From the NCBI RefSeq assembly GCF_014205225.1, contig NZ_JACHNB010000001.1, positions 7,297,501 to 7,361,500 on the forward strand: a stretch of DNA of 64,000 bases, given 5' to 3'. Shown in pieces: positions 1-8,477 of the stretch. The notes beneath the pieces are model-generated. The model searched no databases. It had not been told where the DNA came from and saw only the letters and a list, made by a program, of their open reading frames with translations. The stretch comes from Actinoplanes octamycinicus. GTDB taxonomy: Bacteria > Actinomycetota > Actinomycetes > Mycobacteriales > Micromonosporaceae. Within the stretch, counting starts at the first letter, position 1. The number at the start of each line of letters is the position of its first letter. A program made the translations under genes and the position numbers.

Positions 1-888
1 CGTGCTGATCGGCGCGCCGGCCACCGCGGTGAACTCGGCCGTGCGCACCTTCCCATCATGCTGGAAGTCCAGGTAGAGCCGGTAGGCACCGGTTGACGGG
101 ACCTCGGCGTGGAAGACCACCTCGGGCCCGGCCTGGGTGCGGCCGTCGCCCGGCTCGCCGTCCGGGTGGACGTGCAGGTAGGCCAGGTCGCCGTCGCGCA
201 GCGCGACCAGGTGCCCGTAGGCGCCGAGGTAGGGCTGCAGGTCGGTGACCGGGCGGCCGTCCTTGCTGACCGACAGGGTCAGCCGGGACGAGGCCCCGGG
301 GGTGAGCTCGCCGCCCAGCGTCACGGTGTAACCGTCGACGGTGGCGGTGCGGGCGGCCGCGGGCAGCGGGACCGGCCGGTAATCGCCCGGGGCCGGCACA
401 TCGGCGCCGAGGGTGAGCCCGTCGTGCCCGACGGGCTGGAAGTCGGCGAACACCCGGTACTGCCCCGGGGCCGGCACCGCGAGGGGGATGGACCAGGTGC
501 CGTCGGCGGCCAGCCGCGGGTGCACGTGCTGGAAGCCGGCCAGGTCGCGGCGGACCACGATCAGGTGCAGGTCCTTGTCGTGGCTGGTGGTGTAGCCGGT
601 GACCGGCTTGCTGTCCGGCCCGGTGATCTGGAACCGGAACTCGCGCGGCGCGCCGGTGGCGAGGGTGGCGGTGAGCGGGGTGAGCCGGTAACCGTCCTGG
701 CTGATCTGCAGCCCGGCCGGCAGGGCGGTGGCCGGCCCGGCCGCGGTGGCAGCGGCGGCGTGGCCGCCGTGGGTCGGGGCCGGGGCGGCGGCCGGGGTGT
801 GGCCGACCGTGCGGCCGAGGCCGAGGGCGGCCGTGAAGACGGCCGCCAGCCCGATCCCGAAGCCGCCCAGCTTCGCAACGGTGTTCAT
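1..888 (-). CDS. Secreted or anchored copper-linked protein with two HVHP units (partial)
   Basis: The first 296 residues are in the window and the C-terminus runs off the left edge. Residues 7-25 form a hydrophobic signal or anchor, followed by an Ala/Pro/His-rich linker to about residue 55. Two related beta-rich units follow; each has an HVHP motif (residues 120-123 and 238-241) and then a strand with Y-R, Asp and FQ. The ATG start lies 3 nt after the stop of the CopZ-like gene, and its ribosome site (GAGG) sits inside that gene, so the two are co-transcribed. The repeated His motifs and the linkage to a metallochaperone suggest periplasmic or surface metal handling; that role is inferred. 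I do not know a named family for it. Confidence 0.75.
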   Translation of the reverse strand, partial: MNTVAKLGGFGIGLAAVFTAALGLGRTVGHTPAAAPAPTHGGHAAAATAAGPATALPAGLQISQDGYRLTPLTATLATGAPREFRFQITGPDSKPVTGYTTSHDKDLHLIVVRRDLAGFQHVHPRLAADGTWSIPLAVPAPGQYRVFADFQPVGHDGLTLGADVPAPGDYRPVPLPAAARTATVDGYTVTLGGELTPGASSRLTLSVSKDGRPVTDLQPYLGAYGHLVALRDGDLAYLHVHPDGEPGDGRTQAGPEVVFHAEVPSTGAYRLYLDFQHDGKVRTAEFTAVAGAPIST

Positions 889-891
889 CTC

Positions 892-1098
892 CTACCTCGC
901 CAGCTCGTAGCCGGCCTCGTCGACGGCCGCGGCGACCGCGGCCTGGTCGAGGGGCTGGTCGCTGGTGACGGTGACCGCGCCGGAGGGCAGGTCGACCTGG
1001 ACGGCGCTCACGCCGGGCAGCTGCCCGATCTCGGTGCTGACCGAGGTCACGCAGTGCGAGCAGGTCATGCCGGTCACGGTGTAGGTCTGGGTCGCCAT
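892..1098 (-). CDS. CopZ-like heavy-metal-associated (HMA) copper chaperone
   Basis: A 68-residue single HMA domain. The metal-binding loop GMTCSHC is at residues 10-16 and the rest follows the ferredoxin-like pattern of CopZ/Atx1 proteins, which carry Cu(I) to P-type ATPases or to CsoR repressors. The ATG at 1096-1098 was chosen over upstream in-frame starts because AGGAGAG lies 7-8 nt before it and because the longer version would run through the operator at 1135-1157. It is the first gene of a two-gene unit with the secreted His-motif protein. No copper ATPase is visible; it may lie beyond the left edge. Confidence 0.85.
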   Translation of the reverse strand: MATQTYTVTGMTCSHCVTSVSTEIGQLPGVSAVQVDLPSGAVTVTSDQPLDQAAVAAAVDEAGYELAR

Positions 1099-1134
1099 CT
1101 CGTCTCTCCTGTCTCGGGCTTCTGCCATCAGCCT

Positions 1135-1157
1135 ATACCCATACCCCCCATGGGTAT
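1135..1157. promoter_or_regulatory. Probable CsoR-type copper operator
   Basis: ATACCC at 1141-1146 and GGGTAT at 1152-1157 form a perfect inverted repeat with 5 nt between, and a further ATACCC is at 1135-1140. CsoR-family repressors bind G-tract dyads of this kind with flanking TA steps. The site lies 37 nt upstream of the CopZ-like start. No csoR gene is in the window, so assignment to CsoR is inference. Confidence 0.55.
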
Positions 1158-1204
1158 CAAGCGGACGCGCGATGGCGCGGCTCACAGATCGCTTCAGCCG
1201 GCCG

Positions 1205-1735
1205 TCAGGACTGGCGGCTGCGGCCGTAGTGACGCGCTGCCTTGGCCCGGTTGCCGCAACCGGTCATCGAGCACCAGCGGCGCGCCCCGTTCTTCGTGGT
1301 GTCGTAGAAGTGCAGGATGCACTGGTCGTTGGCGCAGGCGCGGATCCGGTGCGGGTTCTCGCGCAGCAGCTCGAGGTAGTTGTCGACGGCCAGCCACGCC
1401 GGTCGCCAGGCCGGGTCATCCGTCTCCAGGTCGTCGACCGGCACGCCGCCGGCCAGCCGCCGGCGGATCCGCCCGCGGGCCAGCACCTCGTTGGCGGCCG
1501 AGGCGTCACCGTCCCCGGCGACCAGGTCGAGCAGCGCGTCCCGGGCGGTGCGCACCGCGGCCAGGGCGGCCTCGTCGGCGGCGCAGCGGTCGGCCAGCCC
1601 GGCGCCGGTCAGCCAGATGGTGAGCCCGGCCACATCGGTGAGCAGGTCCTGGCGGCCACCCGCGTCGATCCACCGCGTGTTGACCAGGTCGAGGGCGAGC
1701 GGCTCGCCGATCAACGGCCGGGGATCACCCTGCAT
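1205..1735 (-). CDS. CGNR zinc-finger transcriptional regulator (ABATE domain)
   Basis: A 176-residue protein. The N-terminal two thirds match the ABATE-type sensor region that starts with a conserved ALDLVNT motif (residues 13-19), and the C-terminus is a CGNR zinc finger with cysteines in ACANDQC and CSMTGCGNR. Such proteins are one-domain regulators that bind DNA through the finger. The ATG at 1733-1735 has AGGGAG 6 nt upstream; a GTG six codons earlier is the alternative. It is divergent from the flavin-barrel gene at 1828, and the 92-bp gap carries four GGTTAG-type half sites, so it probably controls itself and that gene pair. Confidence 0.8.
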   Translation of the reverse strand: MQGDPRPLIGEPLALDLVNTRWIDAGGRQDLLTDVAGLTIWLTGAGLADRCAADEAALAAVRTARDALLDLVAGDGDASAANEVLARGRIRRRLAGGVPVDDLETDDPAWRPAWLAVDNYLELLRENPHRIRACANDQCILHFYDTTKNGARRWCSMTGCGNRAKAARHYGRSRQS

Positions 1736-1753
1736 CTCTAACTCCCTAAACAC

Positions 1754-1807
1754 GGTTAGCCGGTTGCACGCCGCCGACTAACCACCTAACCTCGTTTTGA
1801 AGGTTAG
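1754..1807. promoter_or_regulatory. Divergent operator region with four GGTTAG half sites
   Basis: GGTTAG occurs at 1754-1759 and 1802-1807, and its complement CTAACC at 1778-1783 and 1786-1791. The inner pair forms a 7-bp perfect inverted repeat (CTAACCT 1786-1792, AGGTTAG 1801-1807) with an 8-nt spacer. The region separates the CGNR regulator from the divergent flavin-barrel/VOC genes, the usual place for an autoregulatory operator. Confidence 0.5.
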
Positions 1808-1827
1808 CGCGGCGTTCGGAGGCGTTC

Positions 1828-2754
1828 ATGAGTACTGCTGCGACCTATCATCGCGGCGAGCACGCCGTACAGAAGCGGGTGGGTCTCGACGGGCCGGCGG
1901 GCAACGCGGTGCGCGGCATCCGGGACGCGGTGCCGGCGGTCGCGGCGGAGTTCCTGGCCGAGCAGCCGGCGGTCTTCCTGGGCGCGGCCGACCGGGCCGG
2001 GCGGATCTGGTCCACGATGCTCACCGGCGAGCCGGGCTTCCTGTCCGCGCCGCGGGCCGACCTGGTCGTCGTCCGGAACCGGCCCGAGGCGCCGGATCCG
2101 CTGGCCGAGGCGCTGGCCGGACCGGCCCGGCTCGGCATGATCGCGATCGAGCCGGCGACCCGGCGCCGGATGCGGATCAACGGGCGCAGCCGGCCGTACC
2201 GTCAAGGGTTGGCGATCGAGATCGAGCAGGTCATCGCGAACTGCCCGAAGTACATCCAGAAGCGCAGCCCGGAAGCGGTCGCCGCCGGTCCGGCCCGGCT
2301 GGTGGCCCGCGGCGCCGCGCTGACCGACCGGCAGCGGGCGGTGGTGGAAGCGGCGGACACCTTCTTCGTCAGCACCGCCGCCGACGACGGCGCCGCCGAC
2401 ACCTCGCACCGCGGCGGCCGGCCCGGTTTCGTCCGGGTGACGTCGCCGACCCGGCTCAGCTGGCCGGACTATCTCGGCAACGCGATGTTCCTGACCCTGG
2501 GCAACCTGGAGCTCAACCCGGCCGCCGGCCTGCTCTTCCCGGACTGGTCGACCGGCGGCCTGCTGCACCTGTCCGGCACCGCGGCGGTCGACTACTCGCC
2601 GGACCGGGCCGCCCGGGTGCCCGGCGCGCAACGCCTCGTCGACTTCACCGTCACCGACGTCGTCGAGGTCACCGGCGGCAGTCCACTGCGGTGGAGCGCA
2701 CCGGAACCGTCCCGATTCAACCCACCCACCAGCACGGAGGTTCATCCGCGATGA
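1828..2754 (+). CDS. Pyridoxamine 5'-phosphate oxidase-like FMN-binding split-barrel protein
   Basis: A 308-residue protein resembling the two-barrel PNPOx-like family: an N-terminal half with the RAGRIWSTMLTGEPGF segment and a C-terminal half with TSHRGGRPGFVRV and YLGNAMFLTLGNLELNP, the flavin-contact strands seen in general-stress FMN proteins. These enzymes reduce or oxidise small molecules, or bind flavin or heme; the substrate cannot be read from sequence. The ATG has GGAGG 6 nt upstream. Its TGA overlaps the ATG of the next gene (ATGA), so translation of the VOC protein is coupled. It is divergent from the CGNR regulator, the likely controller. Confidence 0.8.
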   Translation: MSTAATYHRGEHAVQKRVGLDGPAGNAVRGIRDAVPAVAAEFLAEQPAVFLGAADRAGRIWSTMLTGEPGFLSAPRADLVVVRNRPEAPDPLAEALAGPARLGMIAIEPATRRRMRINGRSRPYRQGLAIEIEQVIANCPKYIQKRSPEAVAAGPARLVARGAALTDRQRAVVEAADTFFVSTAADDGAADTSHRGGRPGFVRVTSPTRLSWPDYLGNAMFLTLGNLELNPAAGLLFPDWSTGGLLHLSGTAAVDYSPDRAARVPGAQRLVDFTVTDVVEVTGGSPLRWSAPEPSRFNPPTSTEVHPR

Positions 2755-3179
2755 TGCAGACCGGCCACCTCGGCCTCAACGTCACCGATCTCTCCAGGTC
2801 CGTCGACTTCTACCGCCGTGTGTTCGGCTTCGAGGTGATCCGCGGCGAGGAGTCGTTCGCCTTCCTCGGCCGCGACGGCAAGCTGGTCGTGACCCTGTGG
2901 GAGCAGAGCAAGGGCGAGTTCGGCACCGCGACGCCGGGGCTGCACCACCTGTCCTTCCAGGTCGACTCGATCGACGAGGTGCGGGCGGCGGAGGGCGTGC
3001 TGCGCGAGCTGTCGGCGCGGTTCGCCTACGACGGCGTGGTGCCGCACGCCGAGGGTGCCACGTCCGGCGGGATCTTCTTCACCGACCCGGACGGTATCCG
3101 GCTGGAGATCTACGCGCCGACCGGCGCGGAGGGTGCGCCGGCGCCCAGCGGCGCGGCACCTACCTGTGGTTTCTTCTGA
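2751..3179 (+). CDS. VOC-superfamily (glyoxalase/dioxygenase fold) protein
   Basis: A 142-residue protein with the paired beta-alpha-beta-beta-beta modules of VOC proteins: the start HLGLNVTDLSRSVDFYRRV and the second module from LHHLSFQVDSIDE to FFTDPDGIRLEIYAP. Candidate metal ligands are His-6, His-65 and the Glu of RLEIY. VOC members include glyoxalases, ring-cleaving dioxygenases and resistance binding proteins; no substrate can be assigned. Start overlaps the preceding stop by 4 nt, so the flavin-barrel protein and this one form a unit. Confidence 0.85.
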   Translation: MMQTGHLGLNVTDLSRSVDFYRRVFGFEVIRGEESFAFLGRDGKLVVTLWEQSKGEFGTATPGLHHLSFQVDSIDEVRAAEGVLRELSARFAYDGVVPHAEGATSGGIFFTDPDGIRLEIYAPTGAEGAPAPSGAAPTCGFF

Positions 3180-3195
3180 GCGCAAGTGAGGACAG

Positions 3196-3216
3196 CATCC
3201 CTCTTTATTCGGGATG
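3196..3216. terminator. Short hairpin after the VOC gene
   Basis: CATCCC at 3196-3201 and GGGATG at 3211-3216 pair around a 9-nt T-rich loop, 17 nt after the VOC stop and 46 nt before the next start. It may act as a weak terminator. No T tract follows. Confidence 0.35.
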
Positions 3217-3261
3217 TACCGTCACTGCGCCGCCCCGGTCGCGACCGACATCCTTGTGCCC

Positions 3262-4494
3262 ATGTTGAATCGGGGAGATCGCACCATCAGCCGGCGCGTG
3301 GTTCTGGGCGGGGCCGGTGGCGCCGCCGCTGGAGTCCTGCTGGGACCGGCCGGGATCGGGCACGCCGTGCCGCGCTCGGTCGATCAGGATCTGATCGGGC
3401 TGCGCCGCGACATCCACCGCCACCCGGAGCTCGCCGGTCAGGAGGTCCGCACGTCCGCCCTGGTCGCGCAGCAGTTGCGCGCGGCCGGGCTGGACGTCAC
3501 CACCGGCGTCGGCGGGCACGGCGTGGTCGGTGTGCTCACCGGCGCGCGCCGGGGACGGACCGTCGCCTACCGCGCCGACATGGACGCCGTGTCGCCGCAG
3601 GAGCAGATCGAGGGCGGCACCACCACCGCCCACCTGTGCGGGCACGACCTGCACACCACCATCGGGGTGGGCATCGCGCGGACCCTGGCCCGGCAGCGCC
3701 GCCGGCTCGCCGGCCGGATCGTCTTCGTCTTCCAGCCCGGAGAGGAGTCGCTCGCCGGGGCCCGCGCGATGCTCGGCGACGGCGTGTTCGACGAGGTCCG
3801 CCCGGCGGAGATCCATGCTCTGCACTGCGGGCCGTTCCCGGTGGGGACGTTCGCCACCACGGCCGGGTTCGGCCTGCCCGGGCAGGACCGGGGCACCGTC
3901 ACGCTGACCGGGCCGGACGCCGCGGCGAAGGCGGCCGCGCTGGCCGGGGACATCGCCGCGCTCGGCACGGTCGCCCGCCCGGTCACCTCCGCCGACCTGG
4001 AACACCTGGTCGGCGAGCTGGAGCGGCCGGGCACGCCGCTGTCCCGGTTCGTCTTCATGCAGGCCCAGCCGGCCGGGACCGGGGTGCGGTTCGCCTACCG
4101 GTGCTGGCCGCAGGACCGGCACGCCGAGGTGCGGGACGCGATCCGGCGGCTGGCTGCCTGGTACGGCGCGGACGCGGTCACCTTCCCGGCCGAGCCGTTC
4201 CCGGCGATGGTCTGCCCGCCGCGCGAGGGGCAGGCGCTCCACCGGTATCTGCGGCACACGGTCGGGGACAGCAGGACCCTGCCGACGTACGCCGCCGTCC
4301 CGTTCAGCGGCGAGGACTTCGCCCTCTTCCTGAACCGGATGCCCGGCACCTACACCTATCTCGGGGTCCGCCGCCCGCGCTCGGACATCAAGACCGGCTA
4401 CCCGCACTTCGGCGCCTTCGACCCGGACGAGCGCGCCATCGGGATCGGCGTCCGCGCCATGGCCGGCTGGCTCACCCACCGCGGTCAGGGATAG
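3262..4494 (+). CDS. M20-family metallo-amidohydrolase, TAT-exported
   Basis: A 410-residue protein. Residues 10-38 hold a twin-arginine signal (SRRVVLGGAGG followed by a hydrophobic run), so it is probably exported folded. The M20D catalytic pattern follows: YRADMDA, CGHDLHTT, FQPGEES, HALHCGPF and, near the C-terminus, PHFGAFDPDE. These are the metal-binding Cys/His/Glu positions of amidohydrolases that deacylate N-acyl amino acids, indole-acetyl amino acids or hippurate. The substrate is unknown. The start at ATG 3262 places the twin-arginine motif near the N-terminus; no strong ribosome site is visible, and a start 16 codons upstream is possible. Confidence 0.8.
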   Translation: MLNRGDRTISRRVVLGGAGGAAAGVLLGPAGIGHAVPRSVDQDLIGLRRDIHRHPELAGQEVRTSALVAQQLRAAGLDVTTGVGGHGVVGVLTGARRGRTVAYRADMDAVSPQEQIEGGTTTAHLCGHDLHTTIGVGIARTLARQRRRLAGRIVFVFQPGEESLAGARAMLGDGVFDEVRPAEIHALHCGPFPVGTFATTAGFGLPGQDRGTVTLTGPDAAAKAAALAGDIAALGTVARPVTSADLEHLVGELERPGTPLSRFVFMQAQPAGTGVRFAYRCWPQDRHAEVRDAIRRLAAWYGADAVTFPAEPFPAMVCPPREGQALHRYLRHTVGDSRTLPTYAAVPFSGEDFALFLNRMPGTYTYLGVRRPRSDIKTGYPHFGAFDPDERAIGIGVRAMAGWLTHRGQG

Positions 4495-4506
4495 CGCCGC
4501 CGGAAA

Positions 4507-5766
4507 GTGGTAGAAAGTCATGTGATCGATCCGCTGCGGCTGCTGCTTCGCGAGTCGCACCATGCCCGGCCCGAGGACCTCCCGGGGATGGCGATGCGCG
4601 CCGCCGGCCTGCTGGGCGTCTCCGCCATCGTCATCTACCTGGTCGACCACCAGCAGCACCACCTGACCCCGCTGCTGGGCGACTCGGCGCCACCGCGGGA
4701 GACGATCGCGGTGGACGGCACCCTGCCCGGCCGGGCATTCACCCAGGTCAGCCCGTACCGCGGGGGCGACGAGGGGGATGCCCGGCTGTGGCTGCCGCTG
4801 CTGGACGGCGCCGAGCGGCTGGGCGTCCTCGAGGTCGTGTCGGACGGCCCGCTGGACGACGCCATGATCGACCGGTGCGTCTCGGTGGCCTCGCTGCTCG
4901 GCGAGCTGGTGGTCACCCGGAACCTCTACAGCGACACGATCGAACGGAGCCGCCGGCGGGCACCGATGCAGCTGGCCGCGGAGATGCTGCGCGCGCAGCT
5001 GCCGCCGCTGACCTTCTCCACCGGGCACCTGATGATCAGCGGCGTGCTGGAGCCGTGCTACGACGTCGGCGGCGACGCCTTCGACTACGCGGTGAACGGC
5101 GACACCGCGCACCTGGCCCTGTTCGACGCGGTCGGGCACGGCTCGGCGGCCGGCATGCGCGCGGTCATCCTGGCCTCGCTGGCCCTGGCCGGTTACCGCA
5201 ACGCCCGCCGCTCCGGGCTCGACCTGGTCGCCACCTACCACCACATCGACGCCTCGGTCCGCGCCTACGACCGGCCCGGGATGATCACCGCGGTGCTGGC
5301 CGAGCTCGATCAGCGCACCGGCGTGCTGCGGATCATCTCGGCCGGTCACCCCGGCGGCATCGTGCTGCGCGACGGCAAGGTCGTCAAGATCCTGCCGTCC
5401 CCCACGGCGCTGCCGATGACGCTGGGCAACCGGCGGCCGCCGATCGTGGTGGAGGAGGAGCTGGAGCCCGGGGACCGGCTGCTGCTCTACACCGACGGGA
5501 TCATCGAGGCGCGCTCCGCCGACGGTGAGGCGTTCGGCCTCGACCGCCTGGTCGATTTCGCCGTCAAGGCCGCCGCCGACCAGCTCGCCCCGCCGGAGAC
5601 CACCCGGCGGCTGGTGCACGCCATCCTCGCCCACCAGAACGACAGCCTGCAGGACGACGCCACCGTGCTGCTGGTGGAGTACCGCAACCCCGCTCCGGCC
5701 CGGTCGGACGCCGAGCAGCACACTCCCCCGGCCACCGATCTGCTCGCCGGCCCGGAGAGTTCGTAG
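4507..5766 (+). CDS. GAF-like sensor plus SpoIIE/PP2C serine phosphatase (RsbU-like)
   Basis: A 419-residue soluble protein. Residues about 15-140 form a GAF-like sensor region; a short helical linker leads to a PP2C/SpoIIE domain (about 165-395) with the metal-binding Asp of VGGDAFDY, the DAVGHGSAAG motif, ISAGHPGG and LLLYTDGIIEAR, ending in DDATVLLVEY. Such phosphatases dephosphorylate anti-sigma-antagonist proteins in partner-switching pathways. No anti-sigma kinase or antagonist lies beside it, so its partner is elsewhere. The GTG at 4507 is 12 nt after the amidohydrolase stop; a second GTG five codons on is an alternative. Confidence 0.85.
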   Translation: MVESHVIDPLRLLLRESHHARPEDLPGMAMRAAGLLGVSAIVIYLVDHQQHHLTPLLGDSAPPRETIAVDGTLPGRAFTQVSPYRGGDEGDARLWLPLLDGAERLGVLEVVSDGPLDDAMIDRCVSVASLLGELVVTRNLYSDTIERSRRRAPMQLAAEMLRAQLPPLTFSTGHLMISGVLEPCYDVGGDAFDYAVNGDTAHLALFDAVGHGSAAGMRAVILASLALAGYRNARRSGLDLVATYHHIDASVRAYDRPGMITAVLAELDQRTGVLRIISAGHPGGIVLRDGKVVKILPSPTALPMTLGNRRPPIVVEEELEPGDRLLLYTDGIIEARSADGEAFGLDRLVDFAVKAAADQLAPPETTRRLVHAILAHQNDSLQDDATVLLVEYRNPAPARSDAEQHTPPATDLLAGPESS

Positions 5767-5923
5767 CGCCGGCCTGTTTCGCTTCACCATCGAGACGCCG
5801 GGAACCAGACGGCCGTCCCGGGCGACTACCGCTGCGACGCCTCGGGACGCCGGTGCGTCGACTGCAACTCCCGGATGCCGGCGCGACCTTCGCGCGCCGC
5901 CGACACCTCGACGAGGACAGCCG

Positions 5924-7384
5924 ATGGCCATCACCCCCGACATCACCGAGCCGGTTGCCGCCCCGCCCACGCCGGCTCGCGCGCCGCGACAGCAGTCCGC
6001 GTTCGGCGGCCTGCTGCTGCGGCTGCACTTCTACGCAGGACTCCTGGTCGCGCCGTTCCTGCTGGTCGCCGCCGCGACCGGGATCCTGTTCGCGGTCACC
6101 CCGCAGCTCGAGAAGGCCGTCTACAGCACCGAGCTCACGGTCGACAACCCCGGATCCGCGGCGTTGCCGCTGGCTGATCAGGTTGCCGCGGCCCGGGCCG
6201 CGCACCCTTCCGGAGACCTTCTCACGGTACGACCGGGGGCCGGCGACGCGACCACCCAGGTCGATTTCAGCGACCCCGCGTTGGACGCCGACCACCAGCA
6301 CACGGTCTACGTCGACCCGTACACCGGCGAGGTCACCGGGCAGCTGACCACCTGGTGGACCGCCACCCCGCTCAACGAGTGGCTGGACAACCTGCACGCG
6401 AACCTGCACCTCGGCGAGACCGGCGCGCTCTACTCCGAGCTGGCGGCCAGCTGGCTCGGGGTGATCGCGCTCGGCGGGGTGTTCCTCTGGTGGCGGCGGC
6501 TGGCGGGCAACCGCCAGGCCCGCCGCCTGCTCGCCCCGGACCTGTCCGCGAAGAAGGGCGTGCGTCGCACCCGCGGCTGGCACGCCGCCACCGGCATGTG
6601 GCTCACCGTCGGCCTGCTCTTCCTGTCGGTGACCGGCCTGACCTGGTCCAACCACGCCGGTGCGAACTTCGACGACGTCATCGACTCGCTCGGCGCCAGC
6701 CGCCCGGCCGTCTCCACCGACCTGACCGGCGCCGCCTCGGCGGCCGGCGGCGGGCACCACGGCGGCATGACCACCGGCGGCGCCACGGAGGCCGCACCGG
6801 TGGACCCGGCCGCGATCACCACCGTCTACCAGAGCGCCCGCGACGCCGGCCTGACCGGCGCGGTCTCGATCGCCGTCCCGGCCGACGCGAACACCGCGTG
6901 GAGCGTCACCGGTAACGACAGCCTCTGGCCGGTCGGCCGGGACAGCGTCGCCATGGACTCGACCGGCCACATCGTCGAACGCGTCGACTTCGCCGACTGG
7001 CCGCTGCTCGCCAAGCTGACCCAGTGGGGCATCTACGCGCACATGGGCCAGCTGTTCGGCCTGGCCAACCAGATCGTGCTGGCCGCCCTCGCGTCCGGGC
7101 TGATCTGCGTGATCATCTGGGGCTACCGGATGTGGTGGCAGCGCCGCCCCACCCGCGCCGACCGTCGCGCTCCGGTCGGCGCCGCGCCGGCCCGTGGCAA
7201 CTGGACCGGCCTGCCCGCCTGGTCCGTCGCCGTCGGCCTGCCCGCGATCTTCGCGGTCGGCTGGTTCCTGCCGCTGTTCGGCATCCCGCTGCTGGCGTTC
7301 CTGGCCGTCGACTTCCTGATCGCCACCTTCGGCAGCCGCAAGCGCCCCGCGATCCCGGTGTCACCGGCGCCGCTCGACCGCTGA
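5924..7384 (+). CDS. PepSY-associated transmembrane (PepSY_TM) protein
   Basis: A 486-residue integral membrane protein with the PepSY_TM plan: an N-terminal helix after RLHFYAGLLVAPFLLVA (about 30-57), an extracytoplasmic region with a PepSY-like YVDPYTGEVTGQL strand, a conserved NLHANLHLGE motif, two further helices (about 170-190 and 225-245), a His/Gly-rich loop GGGHHGGM, a second PepSY-like section and C-terminal helices. Relatives reduce iron or siderophores or handle heme and copper across the membrane. Start ATG 5924 has GAGGAC 6 nt upstream. The 157-bp gap before it shows no gene. No neighbouring metal transporter helps to fix the substrate. Confidence 0.85.
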   Translation: MAITPDITEPVAAPPTPARAPRQQSAFGGLLLRLHFYAGLLVAPFLLVAAATGILFAVTPQLEKAVYSTELTVDNPGSAALPLADQVAAARAAHPSGDLLTVRPGAGDATTQVDFSDPALDADHQHTVYVDPYTGEVTGQLTTWWTATPLNEWLDNLHANLHLGETGALYSELAASWLGVIALGGVFLWWRRLAGNRQARRLLAPDLSAKKGVRRTRGWHAATGMWLTVGLLFLSVTGLTWSNHAGANFDDVIDSLGASRPAVSTDLTGAASAAGGGHHGGMTTGGATEAAPVDPAAITTVYQSARDAGLTGAVSIAVPADANTAWSVTGNDSLWPVGRDSVAMDSTGHIVERVDFADWPLLAKLTQWGIYAHMGQLFGLANQIVLAALASGLICVIIWGYRMWWQRRPTRADRRAPVGAAPARGNWTGLPAWSVAVGLPAIFAVGWFLPLFGIPLLAFLAVDFLIATFGSRKRPAIPVSPAPLDR

Positions 7385-7456
7385 GCGACCTGGTTCCCGG
7401 CCCCGGCCCCCATCTCGGCCTCGGCCGCACGGTCGGAGCCGGGAGGATCCGATGAC

Positions 7457-7486
7457 GCGCACCGGCGCTATCCTGCGCCGGTGCGC
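7457..7486. terminator. Perfect 12-bp hairpin spanning the next start codon
   Basis: GCGCACCGGCGC (7457-7468) pairs perfectly with 7475-7486 around the 6-nt loop TATCCT. It follows the PepSY gene and could terminate it, but its right arm contains the GTG at 7481, and the loop resembles a -10 hexamer placed 7 nt before that GTG. Confidence 0.45.
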
Positions 7487-8470
7487 CCCGCGATGATCGC
7501 CGAAGTCGCTCTGCCACCGACGAGCGGGATCATCCACGTCGCGGGGATCGGATGGCTGGCCACCCACCGGGCCGCACGGTCGGTGTCCGTCCTGGACGCC
7601 GGCCTGCGCGTCGTCACGCAGGTACCCATCCCGGTCGCGGCGCACCAGTTCGAAGCGAGTGTCAGCGAGCACCACCTGGCCGCCGTGACCCTCGACGAAC
7701 TCGTCGTCTGCGACCGGCTCGGCCGGCCGCTGTGGCGGCGCGAGCACTCGATTCCCCGTGCGGGCCTGCCCTGCCGGCCGAACTGTCATCTCGACTCCCA
7801 GGGAAATCTGTGGGTCTATCTGCCGGCCGGCGACGAGTTGGTCACCTACGCCGCCGCGACGGGTGCCGAACTGGACCGCATCCGGCTGGCCTCCGAGGTG
7901 GGCGTGGCCTACTTCTTCCCGCATCCCGACGGCCGGCGGCTCGGACTGCACGTCGCGATGGGGCAGGACACTCCGCTGAGCCATCTGGCCTGGATGTCGG
8001 ACGGCCGGATCCACGGGCGGGACGTGCCGGGTGCCTTCCTCAACGGCTTCACCTCCAGCGGCGACCGCTACCTGGCAACCCCGCACGCGGACGTGCCGGA
8101 GCTCGCGATCCGTGACCTGTCCACCGGCGCGGTGGTCGTCGCCTGTGATCCCGCCGAGATCGCCGGCTACCACAACGCCGGCGACTACCGCCTCGCGGAC
8201 GATCCCGCGCTGGTCAACGACGACCTGGTCCTGGTGGCCGTCAACACCGACGGGTTCGCCACCGCCTTCCAGGATCACCTGCTGCTCTCCACCCGCAGTC
8301 TGCGCTGGCAGGCCGATGTCGACTACGGCGGCACCATGACACCCGAGACCTTCGCCGCGACCGACGGCCAGGGCCGCTGGGTCACCCGGGCTCCGGGCGG
8401 CGTCGCGCGGCTGTGGCAGCTTCCGGAACGCATCACCGATGACATCCCCGGACAACTCCAGCTCTGGTGA
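7481..8470 (+). CDS. Predicted beta-propeller protein of unknown function
   Basis: A 329-residue soluble protein made of regularly spaced beta strands with repeated W/L-x-V-Y, D/N-x-x-G-x-x-W turns (SQGNLWVYLP, DGQGRWVTRA), which suggests a WD40/SMP-30-like propeller. There is no signal peptide and no catalytic motif that I recognise. The GTG lies inside a GC hairpin; an ATG four codons later is the alternative, with no ribosome site for either, so leaderless expression from the TATCCT in the hairpin loop is possible. It ends 7 nt before the convergent SIS gene. Confidence 0.6.
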   Translation: MRPAMIAEVALPPTSGIIHVAGIGWLATHRAARSVSVLDAGLRVVTQVPIPVAAHQFEASVSEHHLAAVTLDELVVCDRLGRPLWRREHSIPRAGLPCRPNCHLDSQGNLWVYLPAGDELVTYAAATGAELDRIRLASEVGVAYFFPHPDGRRLGLHVAMGQDTPLSHLAWMSDGRIHGRDVPGAFLNGFTSSGDRYLATPHADVPELAIRDLSTGAVVVACDPAEIAGYHNAGDYRLADDPALVNDDLVLVAVNTDGFATAFQDHLLLSTRSLRWQADVDYGGTMTPETFAATDGQGRWVTRAPGGVARLWQLPERITDDIPGQLQLW

Positions 8471-8477
8471 CCCGCCT

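Noticed and set aside
3205..5970. A minus-strand open frame of about 920 codons
   Set aside because: Antisense to the M20 hydrolase and the SpoIIE phosphatase; no domain pattern in its translation.
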